This document shows, piece after piece, positions 19,573-29,933 of a DNA stretch of 36,007 nt. The DNA is from Teratosphaeria epicoccoides (taxonomy: Eukaryota; Ascomycota; Dothideomycetes; Mycosphaerellales; Teratosphaeriaceae). The DNA lies in contig JADDMT010000209.1 of assembly GCA_021401465.1 (NCBI GenBank), positions 1 to 36,007 of the forward strand, read 5' to 3'. A program made the translations under genes and the position numbers. Position 1 is the first letter of the stretch. The number at the start of each line of letters is the position of its first letter. The notes under the pieces were generated by a model that saw only the letters and a program-made list of their open reading frames with translations, made no database searches and was not told the DNA's origin.

Positions 19573-20430
19573 TCACGCGGGATTGTTACTAGGAACCTCG
19601 CCTGCGGGGCTAGCCCCCCTGTTAGTAGCAATAGGGTTGCTAACAGACCCCCTAGACCTATCGCCTAGGCCGCTGTCAGGCCCCCTGGCCTTTTAGCTAG
19701 GGCCCTAAGCTATAGCACTAGGCTTAGCCTGACGAGGGCTTTTGCCCCTACTAGTAACGTTCTCCTGTTACCTACCTAGGGTAAGCGCTAGTAGAATGCC
19801 CCTAGACCTTTCGAAGGATTAGCGCATAGAAACACATAGAGTACAGGATAAACTTATAGGTAGCCCTACTAGGCAACAGTAGTAGTAACAGTGCCTGTAA
19901 CCTCCTAGGCTATGACACTACACAAGAGTTAGCGGAGTAATCATAAGGGGGACTAGTAGGAAATACCCGGACAGTAGGCCCGCTAACTGCAAAGGCCCTA
20001 AGGCCTTCTAGGCTTTAAGGACCTTAACAGGTCGCTATAGGCAGCGGCGCTATTACAATGTTAGCTATGCAAAAATGACTTGGATTCTAGTCATACCTGT
20101 TAGCGTCTTAGGAGTGTGTCTAGGAGGCATAGGACACGTAGGCGAGGGAGGGGCTAGCTAGGTTAGCGGGGCGTTTTGCCTAGACACTAAGTAAAAGGTA
20201 TAGGGCCTGTAGTTTAGGCGCTTGCTAGCGCATCTCCTGTAGGCGCGGGCTCAGGTAGACTAGATGAGTTAGTGTAAGCCAGGCGAAATAGCGGGGAACC
20301 TAGGACAAACTGATTAGGGGGCGTAATCTACGCCCTAGAGGGCGTAGTTGACGTAGTAGATGTTAGGCGCTATCTGACCCCTGTTAGTATCGCCTAGACT
20401 CTAGGAGAAGAGGTCGGAAGAATAAGGGGG
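19573..20430 (-). pseudogene. Possible antisense gene of family A
   Basis: One minus-strand frame between about 20430 and TGA at 19573-19575 holds only TAG/TAA stops plus a single TGA over about 285 codons. Its middle is cysteine- and leucine-containing. Its end is rich in Ser, Gly, Pro, Arg and Asn. The family is not recognised, and chance openness cannot be excluded. Its place, between pol and the 3' LTR on the opposite strand, matches the clearer antisense genes of families B and C. Confidence 0.35.
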
Positions 20431-20573
20431 GAGGGGCTTACTATGTAAATAAGCATATAAGAGAAAGGAAGTAGGAGTAGTATTAACGGCGACTTTTTAT
20501 ATAATAACAGACGCGCTAGCCTAGGCCTAGGAGCGCCCCCTTAATAGCTCGGACTACAAGTATAGACGTGAAT

Positions 20574-20599
20574 TGAAGTGAAGTGAAGTGAAGTGAAGT
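20574..20599 (+). repeat. Microsatellite (TGAAG)5
   Basis: Five perfect tandem tgaag units in the region before the 3' LTR, with further aagta-type echoes to 20620 and 20700-20725. Confidence 0.85.
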
Positions 20600-20905
20600 A
20601 GATTTAGCTAAGTAAAGTAGAGTTTAGGAACTACGTAGGACTACCTAGCGGCTAGGTATTATGCGTTAGGGCACGGCTAGTAGGGGGGGGGGTTTAATTG
20701 CAAGAAGTAAAGTAAAGTAGTTTCTAAGCAAAGTAGAGTTATGACACTATACAAGACTAGTCAGGGGCCTAGTCTTTTAAGCTAGAGAGTAATAAGTAGG
20801 GGGGTTTGCTCGCGACGCTACTACTCTCTAGGCGGCTCTGTCTAAATCTAGACGCAAAACGCGGGGAAAGAGCTCGCACTCCCTCGGGTTCCTGGCCGTT
20901 CTACT

Positions 20906-20931
20906 CGGAGGAGGGAGGAGGGGGGGGGTAA
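20906..20931 (+). promoter_or_regulatory. Polypurine tract of family A
   Basis: A G-rich tract (cggaggagggaggag then nine G) directly before the 3' LTR start at 20932. Confidence 0.7.
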
Positions 20932-21097
20932 TGTAAAGGGCAAGGCCCTAAGTCTCCTTAGCATAGGCTAAGGCCTATACGCGACCTCTAACAAGGCTGG
21001 CTATAAAGGACTAGACAACTAGCAGATAGTCCCTCTCTCCTCATCGTACTTGTTAAATACTACATGAACCCCTATGTACACGCTATTTACCGTGACA
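20932..21097 (+). repeat. 3' LTR of family A, copy c
   Basis: 166 bp from TGTAAAGGGC to GTGACA, very like copy b minus its extra segment and more mutated than copy a. The polypurine tract on its left shows it is a 3' LTR. The right flank ctagc then enters inverted family B sequence. Confidence 0.85.
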
Positions 21098-21100
21098 CTA

Positions 21101-22185
21101 GCGACCGTAATAAGAAAGACTCTTCTACTTTAGGTTTAGTTAGGAAGCCCTTAACTAGTAGTCGCTAAGCATTAGCTAAAGAGCAAATCTAAGCATGTCT
21201 CTTGTTTTCTCTCTCTTAGGTTCATTCTAGGTGTGCCTTTTAGCAACAATGATGTATGAGTAGGGCGTTTGCTCTCGTTGTTACTTCGCGCGTTATATGC
21301 TACATACACGTATCAAGAATGCTCCGAAACTCTTATCTTCCCACGAATCGACCTTCTTAAGCCCTGCTCACGCCTCCTCTACTCTTTAAACTCACGAATA
21401 GCTTCTAGAGCGTTCTTGTAGTCTTTAGCTAGAACCTATTATGTGTACTTAGGTAGGTATCCTTTATACTTCACTAGATAGTACGTTATGCCTTTACGCT
21501 ACATACTGTCCTTAATACCCTCGACTTCCTACTCTTTGTTCTCTTCTGCTAATAGCATTAGGTCCGCAGGCTCTTTACCCTTACGCTATACCTATGGTTG
21601 AAGTAGAGATACGTAGAAGACATTATGTACTTAATACGACAATAGTAATAATAGCTAGTACGCCTGCAAACCTATTACGTCATGTATCTAGAAGGGTCTG
21701 ACGAACCTTAGCGTCATCTTCTTACTCGGAAGTTTGAGCTTGAGATTCTTTGTTAATAGTAATACCTTCGTACTAACTGCATATTACATCGGCTTAGCAT
21801 AGGCGTTATTATGTTTAATCTAGGATTCTGAGGCCTTTTTCTAGTGTTCTATTAGCACTAAATGTACCTCGCGCATACGCCACGCTAATTCCGCGGCGGC
21901 TAGTACCCTCTCCTTAGAAGACTCGTCCTAAGGCGGTTCTAGGTATATTTCTAGATTAAAGCTATAAAGAATCTGAAATAGTAACATGTACATAGTAGCA
22001 TGTACGCTGTTATTAACTACAAATTCTACTATAGGAATTACGTCAGCCTAGGCATCCTAGTTCTTAGCGTATTAGTGTATTAGTACTAAAGGTACTACTT
22101 AAGAGTCTAGTTTATACGTTTAGTCTAACTATTAGTCTGTAGATAGAATGCTATACTTAGGCGGTACTTTGTCTCGAAAATCAAG
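21101..22185 (-). mobile_element. Inverted fragment of family B (pol 3' end and antisense-gene 3' end)
   Basis: The reverse complement of this stretch matches about 14705-15780: the last part of the integrase, the chromodomain (about 21400-21560) and the tail of the antisense gene, here on the plus strand at about 21101-21240. Some integrase and chromodomain blocks are well kept. The copy is cut by the family A LTR on the left and ends at about 22185, near ctttgtctcg. It holds no LTR. Confidence 0.85.
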
Positions 22186-23869
22186 GCCCTAAGTAGACTA
22201 AGTAACTTGTGTTACTTAGCTTACTTACCTACTTGTCTAACTTGGCCTGCTCGTATGTACCCCTAAGGCCCCTCCTAAGCTACTCGTGTCGCGGACGTAA
22301 GTAGCTTAGAGTGCAAGAGTACTACTAGTAAGTAACTTACTGCTAGTAGTATACTAGCGGCAAGTAGCTCGGGCACGCGAGCTAAGCTACTCAAATTAAA
22401 ACAATTTGCATGTAATAGATGTTAAAGTCATGATTTTAGTTAATACTACACATCCTGTTATTGTCGTACTATGCTCTTTTACTATTAACACTAAATCTGG
22501 ACATACAACATAAATTAAGCAGATTTGCTAACACTAAACACATATACAGCTTAAACGTAGCTCTTACGACGCCTCTTGAATTCAAGCAAGCTGCTACATC
22601 TGACTTGCGCCTTACGCCCGAAGATCTTAAGTAGTATAGCTAGTAACAAATGCATAGCTACTACACACTATCTACACATCCTGTATTAGCCCTTACACAT
22701 GACTCTTCTACTCGCTCTTATCCTCTATTCCATTCTACTAGCTTACCTTCACTACTACTGACTCTCTTAAAGCACCGCTATTTCGCCTCTCCTGTAGCTT
22801 CTTCAAGGTCGCATCATTAAAGACCTTGTCGCTATAGCCCTTAATCTACTCTAACAAGGTCGAGTCTATAAATGTAGTGTGCTACTACAACTGACTATCC
22901 CTTAACTTAGAGTCGCTAAGCGCATCCTCTACCTTCTCTACAACGTTTAACTAGTTACTTATAAGATTACACTAATCGAGTAGAGCGCATGCTATGCTAC
23001 ATCACGATTGTTAGCTAATGTATACCCCGTAGCTACTAAACTACTGCTAGTACCTCCTATTAATATCAAAGTACTAGTAGTATGTTAGTAGCATAACGCT
23101 AGTATACTACTAGCATACTTACCTAGCATTTTTTGCCTCTGCCTCTAGCAAAGCTTGGCTCCTACTATCGCCTTAGTCTTTGTCCTTTGCAGTTAAGCTT
23201 TGTGTCCTATAGCTATTATCATTAACTACGCCGCTACATAGAGTTAATAACTACACTTACTATGTGCCCGCTCTAGTAAGTCTTTGCGTTTTGCCTCTCG
23301 CTAGAGCCGCGCTAGTGTTTATCTGTTATTAGCATAGTTTAGTTAATACATGAGTCTCCTTACCTATACCGCTTGTCTACACTAGTTACAATTAACCGCC
23401 TACTCTGTAGCTTAGGCCTCTCGCTACTTCCGCCTCGTTAGTAATAGCTAGCCCTTACGACGCGCTAAGGCTACTAACCTTTCATCTTACATGTGTCTAG
23501 GTTAGGGCTTATCGACTATAGTAGCTTTCGTACTAGACAAGTACATGTTAGCAATCATGACTATGATGTTAGATAAGAAACTAACCTCGTTGTCATGACA
23601 CTGTCATGTAGTGTGTCTTGCGACAATGGCTCCTCTAGTCCCTGCATTAGCTAGTCGTCACTGTCATAATAGCTTGCCTTACTGCCATAGTTACTAACAT
23701 TTGCCCTTTTGCCATTATAGCCCTCGCTCCCTCTGTTAGTGTCTGCTTAAACATCTGCTACATGCTTGCGAACGCCTACTATTAATGACATTAAGGCCTA
23801 GCTTGATCCTCGTGTCAGGCTAACACTACGCTAACCTAACAATTACGTACGACCTAGTAGAAGTTAGCA
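22186..23869. other. Unassigned region, no clear gene
   Basis: Rich in cta/tag and poor in sustained frames. It holds two copies of the palindromic core gctagtagtatactagc (22342-22358) and ctagtatactactagc (23099-23114), the motif also found at 7678-7694. Minus-strand frames are open for short pieces near 23600-23760. Confidence 0.3.
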
Positions 23870-24767
23870 TAGGCCCTCTTGATAATGTCTCCTACGTACT
23901 ATTCTCGCGTAGCGCCTTTTGCCTCCGCAAGTCCTCGTACTCCCTCTCTAAGCCTGTCATGCCGCGATCCTTCTTGATAGCTAGCGCTACCTACACTAGT
24001 AGTGCTGTCTTGCCTTTGTCCTCCCCCCCTAATATACGTGCCGTAATAGTCGCTATAATAACCTCCTGTCTGTTAGCATTAAGCTCTTCCTAATACTTCT
24101 TCTTCCCCTCGAAGATATCATCGATATCGACACTACTAACCGGAACCTATCTTGCCTTGCTAGCCTTTGTCTTGAACTCTAAAGGGCTATTTCTGATCTA
24201 GGCTAGTAGGTATGTAATAGTAGCACATACGCTATTTAACATGAAAGCGTTTACCTCGCGTGACTCTAAAGGATTCCATGCTAGTTTCTAATTAAACTAG
24301 AAGAATGCCTTCTATATACAAAAGATCACGAGCGGGCTTAGAAACCTCTAGTCTTTTAACATGTTAGCGCTTTCGACGACATCTAAGCCTTCTCTCCTTA
24401 CCTCTTCTTCGTTCTCGCATTCAAATCTGCTTTCTATTAACATGCCCGCGGCCTAGTCCTTTAAACACTACTTATCGTCTACCTTGCTAGACTATGCGAG
24501 TATAGCTTCTCTGACCCTATTCGTGTAGTTGTTACGACACTAACGTAACCTCTGCCTTATCTACGCCCCTAACATTAGCACCTCCTCATAGGACCTACGC
24601 AGGTACTTATAGTATCTAAATCTACGTCGTCTAGCCTCAAGCTAACTCGACCTTTCATCCCTAGCATATTACGCGCTACGAGCTACTAGTCTATTACAAT
24701 ATGCTTACAACTTAGCTAGTAAGTAGGAGCTGTAGGGTATAGCACAGAAATGCCCTTCCGCCCTCAT
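23870..24767 (-). pseudogene. Degenerate minus-strand gene of unknown function
   Basis: ATG at 24765-24767 on the minus strand opens a frame of about 240 codons with TAG/TAA stops only. It runs to a run of seven C on the plus strand near 24030. A shifted frame then continues to about 23870. The protein is highly charged: an Arg-rich stretch near 24640 (LEARRRRFRYYKYLRRSYEE), an acidic stretch, then a Lys-rich one (DIDDIFEGKKKY). No known motif is seen. A mobile-element protein is likely from the context only. Confidence 0.4.
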
Positions 24768-25220
24768 GAAGCATCTATCTACAAGAGTTCTTAGACTTTA
24801 ACGAGTAAAGGCTCGATTAACTTGTCTTTATGTACGGGAGGGCTACTACGTATATCTTCGCTACTAGAGTAGTCGTATCCTTAGTCAGAGTTTGTAGTCT
24901 AGCTGCTATTATAGCCTCGACGGCTACTCGACTAGCTCCTAGACTAACTTTAACTACTACTATCGCCCTAGCGGCTACGAGACTCGCTGTTACGGTAGTT
25001 TTAACTGCTGCTGTCGCTCCCGTGATTAGTAGGTCGGCTATTATAATAGCCTCGACAGATGCTTAGCTACTATGTCTTTACCCTGTTACTCTTAGGTTTG
25101 CTACTATCTTGTCGCGCGTCGCGAGATAATAACCGAAGCCTCTTATATGGCCGATTCCGCCTTAGTAGTAAGGATGACTACTTATGCGTCTAGTCTCTTC
25201 GTAACTAGTACGTTATTATC
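24768..25220. other. Low-complexity region with imperfect repeats
   Basis: Around 24900-25060, variants of ggctac-gact-gct and ttaactactactatcg/ttaactgctgctgtcg recur with a period of about 55 bases. A plus-strand frame here (Ala/Thr/Val-rich) looks like a by-product of that composition. No gene is assigned. Confidence 0.4.
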
Positions 25221-25354
25221 CTCAATCTCAATTCAATCCTCTCTTGCTTAGAGGAGAGTCAGTTACAAGGTCAACTGCCATTGTCGATATTCTTCACAGC
25301 TCCCGAGTCTAACACCTGGTCACCTTCCTGCTATCGGCACCTACCCTTATGACA
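25221..25354 (+). repeat. Partial LTR of family C (3' 134 bp)
   Basis: Matches the last part of the family C LTRs, ending ctacccttatgaca. It is closest to the inverted copy at 35464-35597 (both have tcctctcttgcttagagg), not to the two LTRs at 28283 and 29405. The left end is truncated. The right end is fused directly to the middle of a reverse transcriptase gene. Confidence 0.8.
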
Positions 25355-27590
25355 GTTATGCTATTTAGGTTAACAAACGCCCTAGCTACATAGCAGGCAT
25401 TTATTAACAATGTGCTACGAGAGTACCTCGACGTCTTTGTAGTTATATACCTAGATGACATCCTCGTCTACTTACGGACGATCGAAGAGCATAGGACTCA
25501 CGTGCGCAAGGTACTTTAGAAACTCTAGGATTACTAGTTAAAGGTTAAGCCTCAGAAAAGCGAGTTTCATAAGCAGGAAGTATAATTCCTTAGTTACGTA
25601 GTAGCATAGAATAGAATCAAGATAGACACTAAGAAAGTCTAAGTCGTAAAAGAGTAGCCTACGCTAACTAATGTTAAGGAAGTATAGTCCTTCCTTAGGT
25701 TCGGTAACTTCTACCGAAGATTTGTGGCAAACTATTCGAGGATTACAGTACCGCTTACGACTCTTACTACGAAGGATACGCCATTCATGTAGGACAACGC
25801 CTAACGAAATGCCTTTAAGGAACTTAAGCGACAATTCACAGATTAGCCGATCTTACTTGTATTCGACCTAGATAAGCCTATTACAGTCGAAACAGATGCC
25901 TCTGACGTAGCACTCGGGGCATGCTTGAGTCAACTAGGACCGAGTAGACGGCTACAGCTAGTCGCCTACTACTCGAGGAAATTGTCTGGACCTAAACTCT
26001 ATTACGACGTCTACGACAAAGAACTTCTAGCTATAGTAGATGCCTACAAGGCCTCGCGAGTCTACTTAGAAGGTTCTAAGTACTAGGTCATAGTCTACAT
26101 AGACTATAAGAACTTGCGATACTTCATAACGACGAAAGAATTAAACTGACGACAGGTTCGGTAGAGTGAGGAGCTCTCTAGTTTTAACTGCAAGATCGTC
26201 TATCGCAAGGGGACCGATAACGCGCGCGCCGATGCACTTAGCCGCTAGACGGACTACATGAAGGGCGTGAAGCAGGAGAAACATGCTGTTCTCTAGGATA
26301 ATAGCGATACCACGCTAGGAGTTAACTAACTCGCGGCTACGACTGTTACATAGACTAGTGAATTTCAGGACGACCTGAAGAACGCGCTAGTCTACGACCT
26401 AACTACACTTGCTATCCGCGACGACATTAATGGACAGGAGGATTAGGAAGACGAAGACGGAATCCTTCTGTTTTAAGGATTAGTATACATGCTAACGTCT
26501 TTACAATCAGAGCTACTACAACTCCGACACGACGTACCTCAGGCAGGACACCCGGGAGTATCTAAAATGAAGCAAATTCTCTGACAAGAATATTACTTCC
26601 CTAGGATAAGTAAGGCAATCGAGGACTACGTCTGTCGATATGTAACTTGCTAACGAAGTAAGCATGACCGTCATAAACTGTATAGGCTACTACGACTACT
26701 TAAGGTACCTTAACGGCCATGGGAATCGCTCGCCATGGATTTCATCGTTAAACTACCTTAGTCAAGAGAACCTGCTACGAATGAGTTCTTCGACGGGATC
26801 ATAGTAGTAGTCGACTAATTCACTAAGTTTAGGAAGTTTATCCCTTACCGCGAAGACTTCAAGACTAAAGATATCGCGCATGTCTTCATTAAATGGGTAG
26901 TAGCACTACACGGCATGCTATAGGACCTAGTAACAGATCGAGGATCCGTGTTTACCTCTAACTTCTAGAGAGCCCTAATAAGACAATTCTAGGTCAAACA
27001 TCGACTAAGTACTTCCTTCTACCCTTAGACAGATAGACAGACAGAATGTCTAAATCAGACGTTAGAATAGTACCCTCGATCCTATGTGAATAGGGACTAG
27101 AACAACTAGGTAGAATTGTTGCTAATAGCATAGCCCGCGTATAATAGTATGCTAGTAGAGTCGACAGGACTCTCGCCTTTTCAGATGGCATATAGATTAT
27201 CTATAGAAGACATCCTAGACGTCTTAGCTAGTAATCTGAACCTAGTAGTACTTAGACGAGTAGAACATCTACGCTGACTGCAAACAGAAGCACGACTCGA
27301 CCTGCATTTCTATTAGCAGAACATGGCATAGTACGTAAATCGTAAGAGAATTAAGAGACTAATTCTAAAGGAGGGGGACAAGGTGTATCTCCTCTGCTGT
27401 CACACCTAAGTACTCTGTCGAGAAGATTGTCGACACTCGCTAGCGGGACGGACAGCAAGAGTACTTAGTAAAATGGGAAGGATATAGGAGTACCGAGAAC
27501 ACCTAGGAACCCCTAGAACATCTGCGAAACTGTTAGCAAAAGATACGAAGTTTCGAGAAAGGAACGAACCTAGGAAGAAGATCCTAAGCC
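25355..27590 (+). pseudogene. Family C copy 1 pol, starting within reverse transcriptase
   Basis: Collinear with 32778-35212 of copy 2. It begins inside the reverse transcriptase, just before the catalytic VVIYLDDILVY (about 25439-25471). It continues through the RNase H block (VETDASDVALGACLSQ near 25888), the integrase zinc region, the DDE core (MDFIVKL, then TDR.SVFTSN near 26935) and the end of the chromodomain (EYLVKWEGY.STENTWEPLEHL). A deletion of about 208 bp at about 27406 removes the GPY/F-like part and the start of the chromodomain, relative to copy 2 (34828-35036). Stops are mostly TAG. Confidence 0.88.
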
Positions 27591-27686
27591 ATGACTAGAC
27601 TCCTGCAGGACACTGTCGATCGGCTCGGCTATCACGCCATCCAGGAAACCCTAATATGAGGCGTTAGTAAAACCCTCTATTACGCT

Positions 27687-28091
27687 CTATGTCGTAGGAC
27701 TAAGAGCGAGGCCTGCTGAAGGATCTCGGTCAAGAAGGAACCTAGCCTGCGAGAGAGCCTGTTCCTTAGCCTCATCCTCCCTAATCTCACGCTCCTCGAG
27801 AGCGCGACTATCCTCGACCTCCCGGTCGACCGCGTCTAACTGTTTTTGAAGACGCATCTCCTTTGCATGCGCCTCTATCATCTTCTGCGAAGCCTTAGCT
27901 AGGACCGCCTTCGCATGATTAAGATCGGCAATTAGTCTTTTCCGCTAATTGCCTGACTTCTTCTATTCGACCTCTGTTACCTTCGCGTTATAACTTCGAT
28001 AGTTACTAAAGTAACATTACGAACATTTCCCTAAGGAAATGTGTACCTGACAAACGAGCTTTAACTCTTGACACTAAGTACAGGACTTCAT
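27687..28091 (-). pseudogene. Antisense Zn2Cys6-like, coiled-coil gene of family C
   Basis: On the minus strand, ATG at 28089-28091 starts a 134-codon frame ending at TAG 27687-27689, with four internal TAG/TAA stops. Residues 4-34 show C4-x2-C7-x6-C14-x8-C23-x2-C26-x7-Y34. If Y34 (tat) was tgt before a G-to-A change, this is the spacing of a fungal Zn(II)2Cys6 cluster, including the basic/hydrophobic ELKLVC segment. From residue 60 on it is almost all Ala, Glu, Lys, Arg, Leu and Gln, a likely coiled coil (KEMRLQKQLDAVDREVED). The last 65 codons are stop-free. It lies between pol and the 3' LTR, opposite in sense. A small DNA-binding or dimeric regulator encoded by the element is an inference. 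Confidence 0.65.
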
Positions 28092-28269
28092 GCTATCCTA
28101 GCCCTAACGATAGATTCGATTTGCGCGGCGTTTACGTTTCTGCGTTAAGGGGGCGTTAGTGTCTAGAATGACACAAGGCAGTAATGTAGAAAGAAAAGAC
28201 ATCACGGCACAAAAGGAAATGACAAGAGAAACCCCGTACTAATAAGGTAGCTTAGGGACGAGCTAGGCT
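28092..28269 (+). other. Upstream region of the antisense gene, before the family C 3' LTR
   Basis: No frame is seen. The right part (aaaccccgtactaataagg onward) recurs inverted at 35954-36007, showing that it is a fixed part of family C elements. Confidence 0.5.
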
Positions 28270-28282
28270 AAGAGGGGGATAG
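28270..28282 (+). promoter_or_regulatory. Polypurine tract of family C copy 1
   Basis: aagagggggatag directly before the LTR at 28283. The same tract, inverted, precedes the third copy's LTR. Confidence 0.65.
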
Positions 28283-28724
28283 TGTCATGAGTGTTAGGAG
28301 TACTATAGGTTTTAGGATTATGAGGGTCCTAAGTGCTATGAGTCATAGGTATAGTCATGAGAGTACTATGAGTCATAGGCATAGTCATGGGAGAAAGGAT
28401 CTGTCACGTGAGGACAGATCTACAGGCCTGCAAGGAAGAAGGGATCTGTTACAGGATAATAGACCCTTAGATCTGTAGGGTTAGTCTACAGATCTATAGA
28501 CAGGGATCTGTTAGGTCTGTCGACAGATCTAATAGAGCTGCTCTGTCTCTCTAGTATATAGGGATGGCTTTAGGACAGGCAGTTAGGAGCTTCGTGCTTA
28601 ATTTAATTCCCTTTCCCTAGGGGATAGTTAGTTTCAAGGTTAACTACTATTGTCGATATTCTTTACAGCTCTGCGAGTCTAACACCTAGTTACCTTCCTG
28701 CTATCGGCACCTACCCTTATGACA
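28283..28724 (+). repeat. 3' LTR of family C copy 1
   Basis: 442 bp, TGTCATGAGTG to CTTATGACA. It contains tandem versions of agtactatgagtcatagg (28291-28395) and several stem-loops made of gatctgt/acagatc (28398-28420, 28470-28493, 28507-28530). A CACGTG lies at 28405-28410 and a TATATA box at 28555-28560. It is preceded by the polypurine tract, so it is a 3' LTR. Confidence 0.88.
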
Positions 28725-28905
28725 CCGCTATATACAGGTAGCGTCTTACATTAGTCGCCTTCGTATAGGCTTTAGGCACTGTAAAATCCTCATGCTCCTA
28801 GTTAGCTATCTCCTTGTTACTGTCGTCTACACTATTGCTATCGTTACTTAGTAGGTCTTCTAAATCATTCACTAGATCGTAATTCGAACTACCGCTAGAT
28901 AACAT
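28725..28905 (-). pseudogene. N-terminal piece of an unknown gene cut by the family C LTR
   Basis: On the minus strand, ATG at 28903-28905 opens 60 codons with one TAG before the frame runs into the LTR at 28724. The protein is acidic and Ser/Asn/Asp-rich at first (NDLEDLLSNDSNSVDDSN), then holds PKAYTKATNVRRYLYI. No family is recognised. The rest of the gene was not found to the left of the copy. It may be the host of the family C insertion. Confidence 0.35.
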
Positions 28906-29404
28906 GGAACATGACCTCTGTTGTCTGTCTTTCTTTAAAGGCATAATTAAAGAAGGACGCAACTTAAAGGATCGGCAGAGAACAGAGCGCGATATATCGT
29001 TCTTAGTTATGTAGGTCTAGTAGCAGGTTAGTAAAGGATAATATCTATAGTATGTAAATATGCACATACTACGACTTACTATCTAATGTAGCTACGTAGT
29101 GTCTATTAATGCAGAAGAAAGAGAGGACGCGATGTTTATAGTATCTTGTAACACGCAAGTGTCATCTTAATTTAGCTACCCCTGAAATTGCGCTTCCCTA
29201 TTAGCTAGCGATACCTTTAGCTTGCTAGTAGTATGCTATCAAAATACCGCTAGTAGAACTAGCCTCAGTTAGCATTGATTCTTCATTAATAGCTAGTATA
29301 GGTACTATAAAACATCCGCGCTATATAGTACGTCTGCCTATACAACATAGCCTAACAGAGGTAGTTACTCTGTAGTAGATCCTACGTATATAGTAGTAAG
29401 GTTC
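28906..29404. other. Spacer between two family C copies, no gene
   Basis: No sustained frame. The five bases ggttc at 29400-29404 are the left flank of the next element; its right flank lies outside the window. Confidence 0.4.
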
Positions 29405-29874
29405 TGTCATGAGTGTTAGGAGTACTATAGGTTACAGGATCATGAGAGTCCTAAGTGCTATGAGTCATAGTATAGTTATAGGAGTACTATGAGTCATAGG
29501 CATAGTTATAGGAGAAAGGATCTGTCACATAAGGACAGATCCCTAGATCTGTAGGGTTAGTCTACAGATCTACAGGCCTACAAGGAAGAAGGGATCTGTT
29601 ATAGGATAATAGACCCTTAGATCTGTAGGGTTAGTCTATAGATCTATAGACATAGATCTGTTAGGTCTGTCGACAGATCTAACAGAGCTACTCTATCTCT
29701 CTAGTATATAGGGATAGCTTCAGGACAGGTAGTTAGGAGCTTCGTGCTTAATTTAATTCCCTTTCCCTAGGGGATAGTTAGTTACAAGGATAATTGCCAT
29801 TATTAATATTCTTCATAGCTCTACGAGTCTAATACCTAGTTACCTTCCTACTATCGGCACCTACCCTTATGACA
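29405..29874 (+). repeat. 5' LTR of family C copy 2
   Basis: 470 bp with the same TGTCATGAGTG and CTTATGACA ends, the same tandem tatgagtcatag block and gatctgt/acagatc stem-loops, and a TATATA near 29705. It is longer than copy 1's LTR mainly because of an extra stem-loop module. Confidence 0.88.
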
Positions 29875-29933
29875 TTTTGAGTACTACTTCTAAGGAAGCA
29901 TTAGGGGACTTGTCGAGCGCTTAACATACGCCT

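Larger units (their letters stand above)
7709..21097 (+). mobile_element. Family A Ty3/gypsy chromovirus, 5'-truncated, hosting two nested insertions
   Basis: The coding order is gag end with zinc knuckle, protease, reverse transcriptase, RNase H, integrase and chromodomain, then a probable antisense gene, polypurine tract and 3' LTR at 20932-21097. The element is split twice: by a solo LTR of its own family at 8218-8403, and by a complete family B element at 11009-18324. Removing both joins the reading frames. The 5' LTR and gag N-terminus are not found adjacent; LTR a at 823 could be the lost 5' end. All frames are mutated. Confidence 0.8.

Noticed and set aside
24830..25066. Ala/Thr/Val-rich plus-strand frame that could suggest a membrane protein
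   Set aside because: It results from imperfect 55-bp repeats rich in gct/act. It has no context, and the composition is typical of a non-coding frame.
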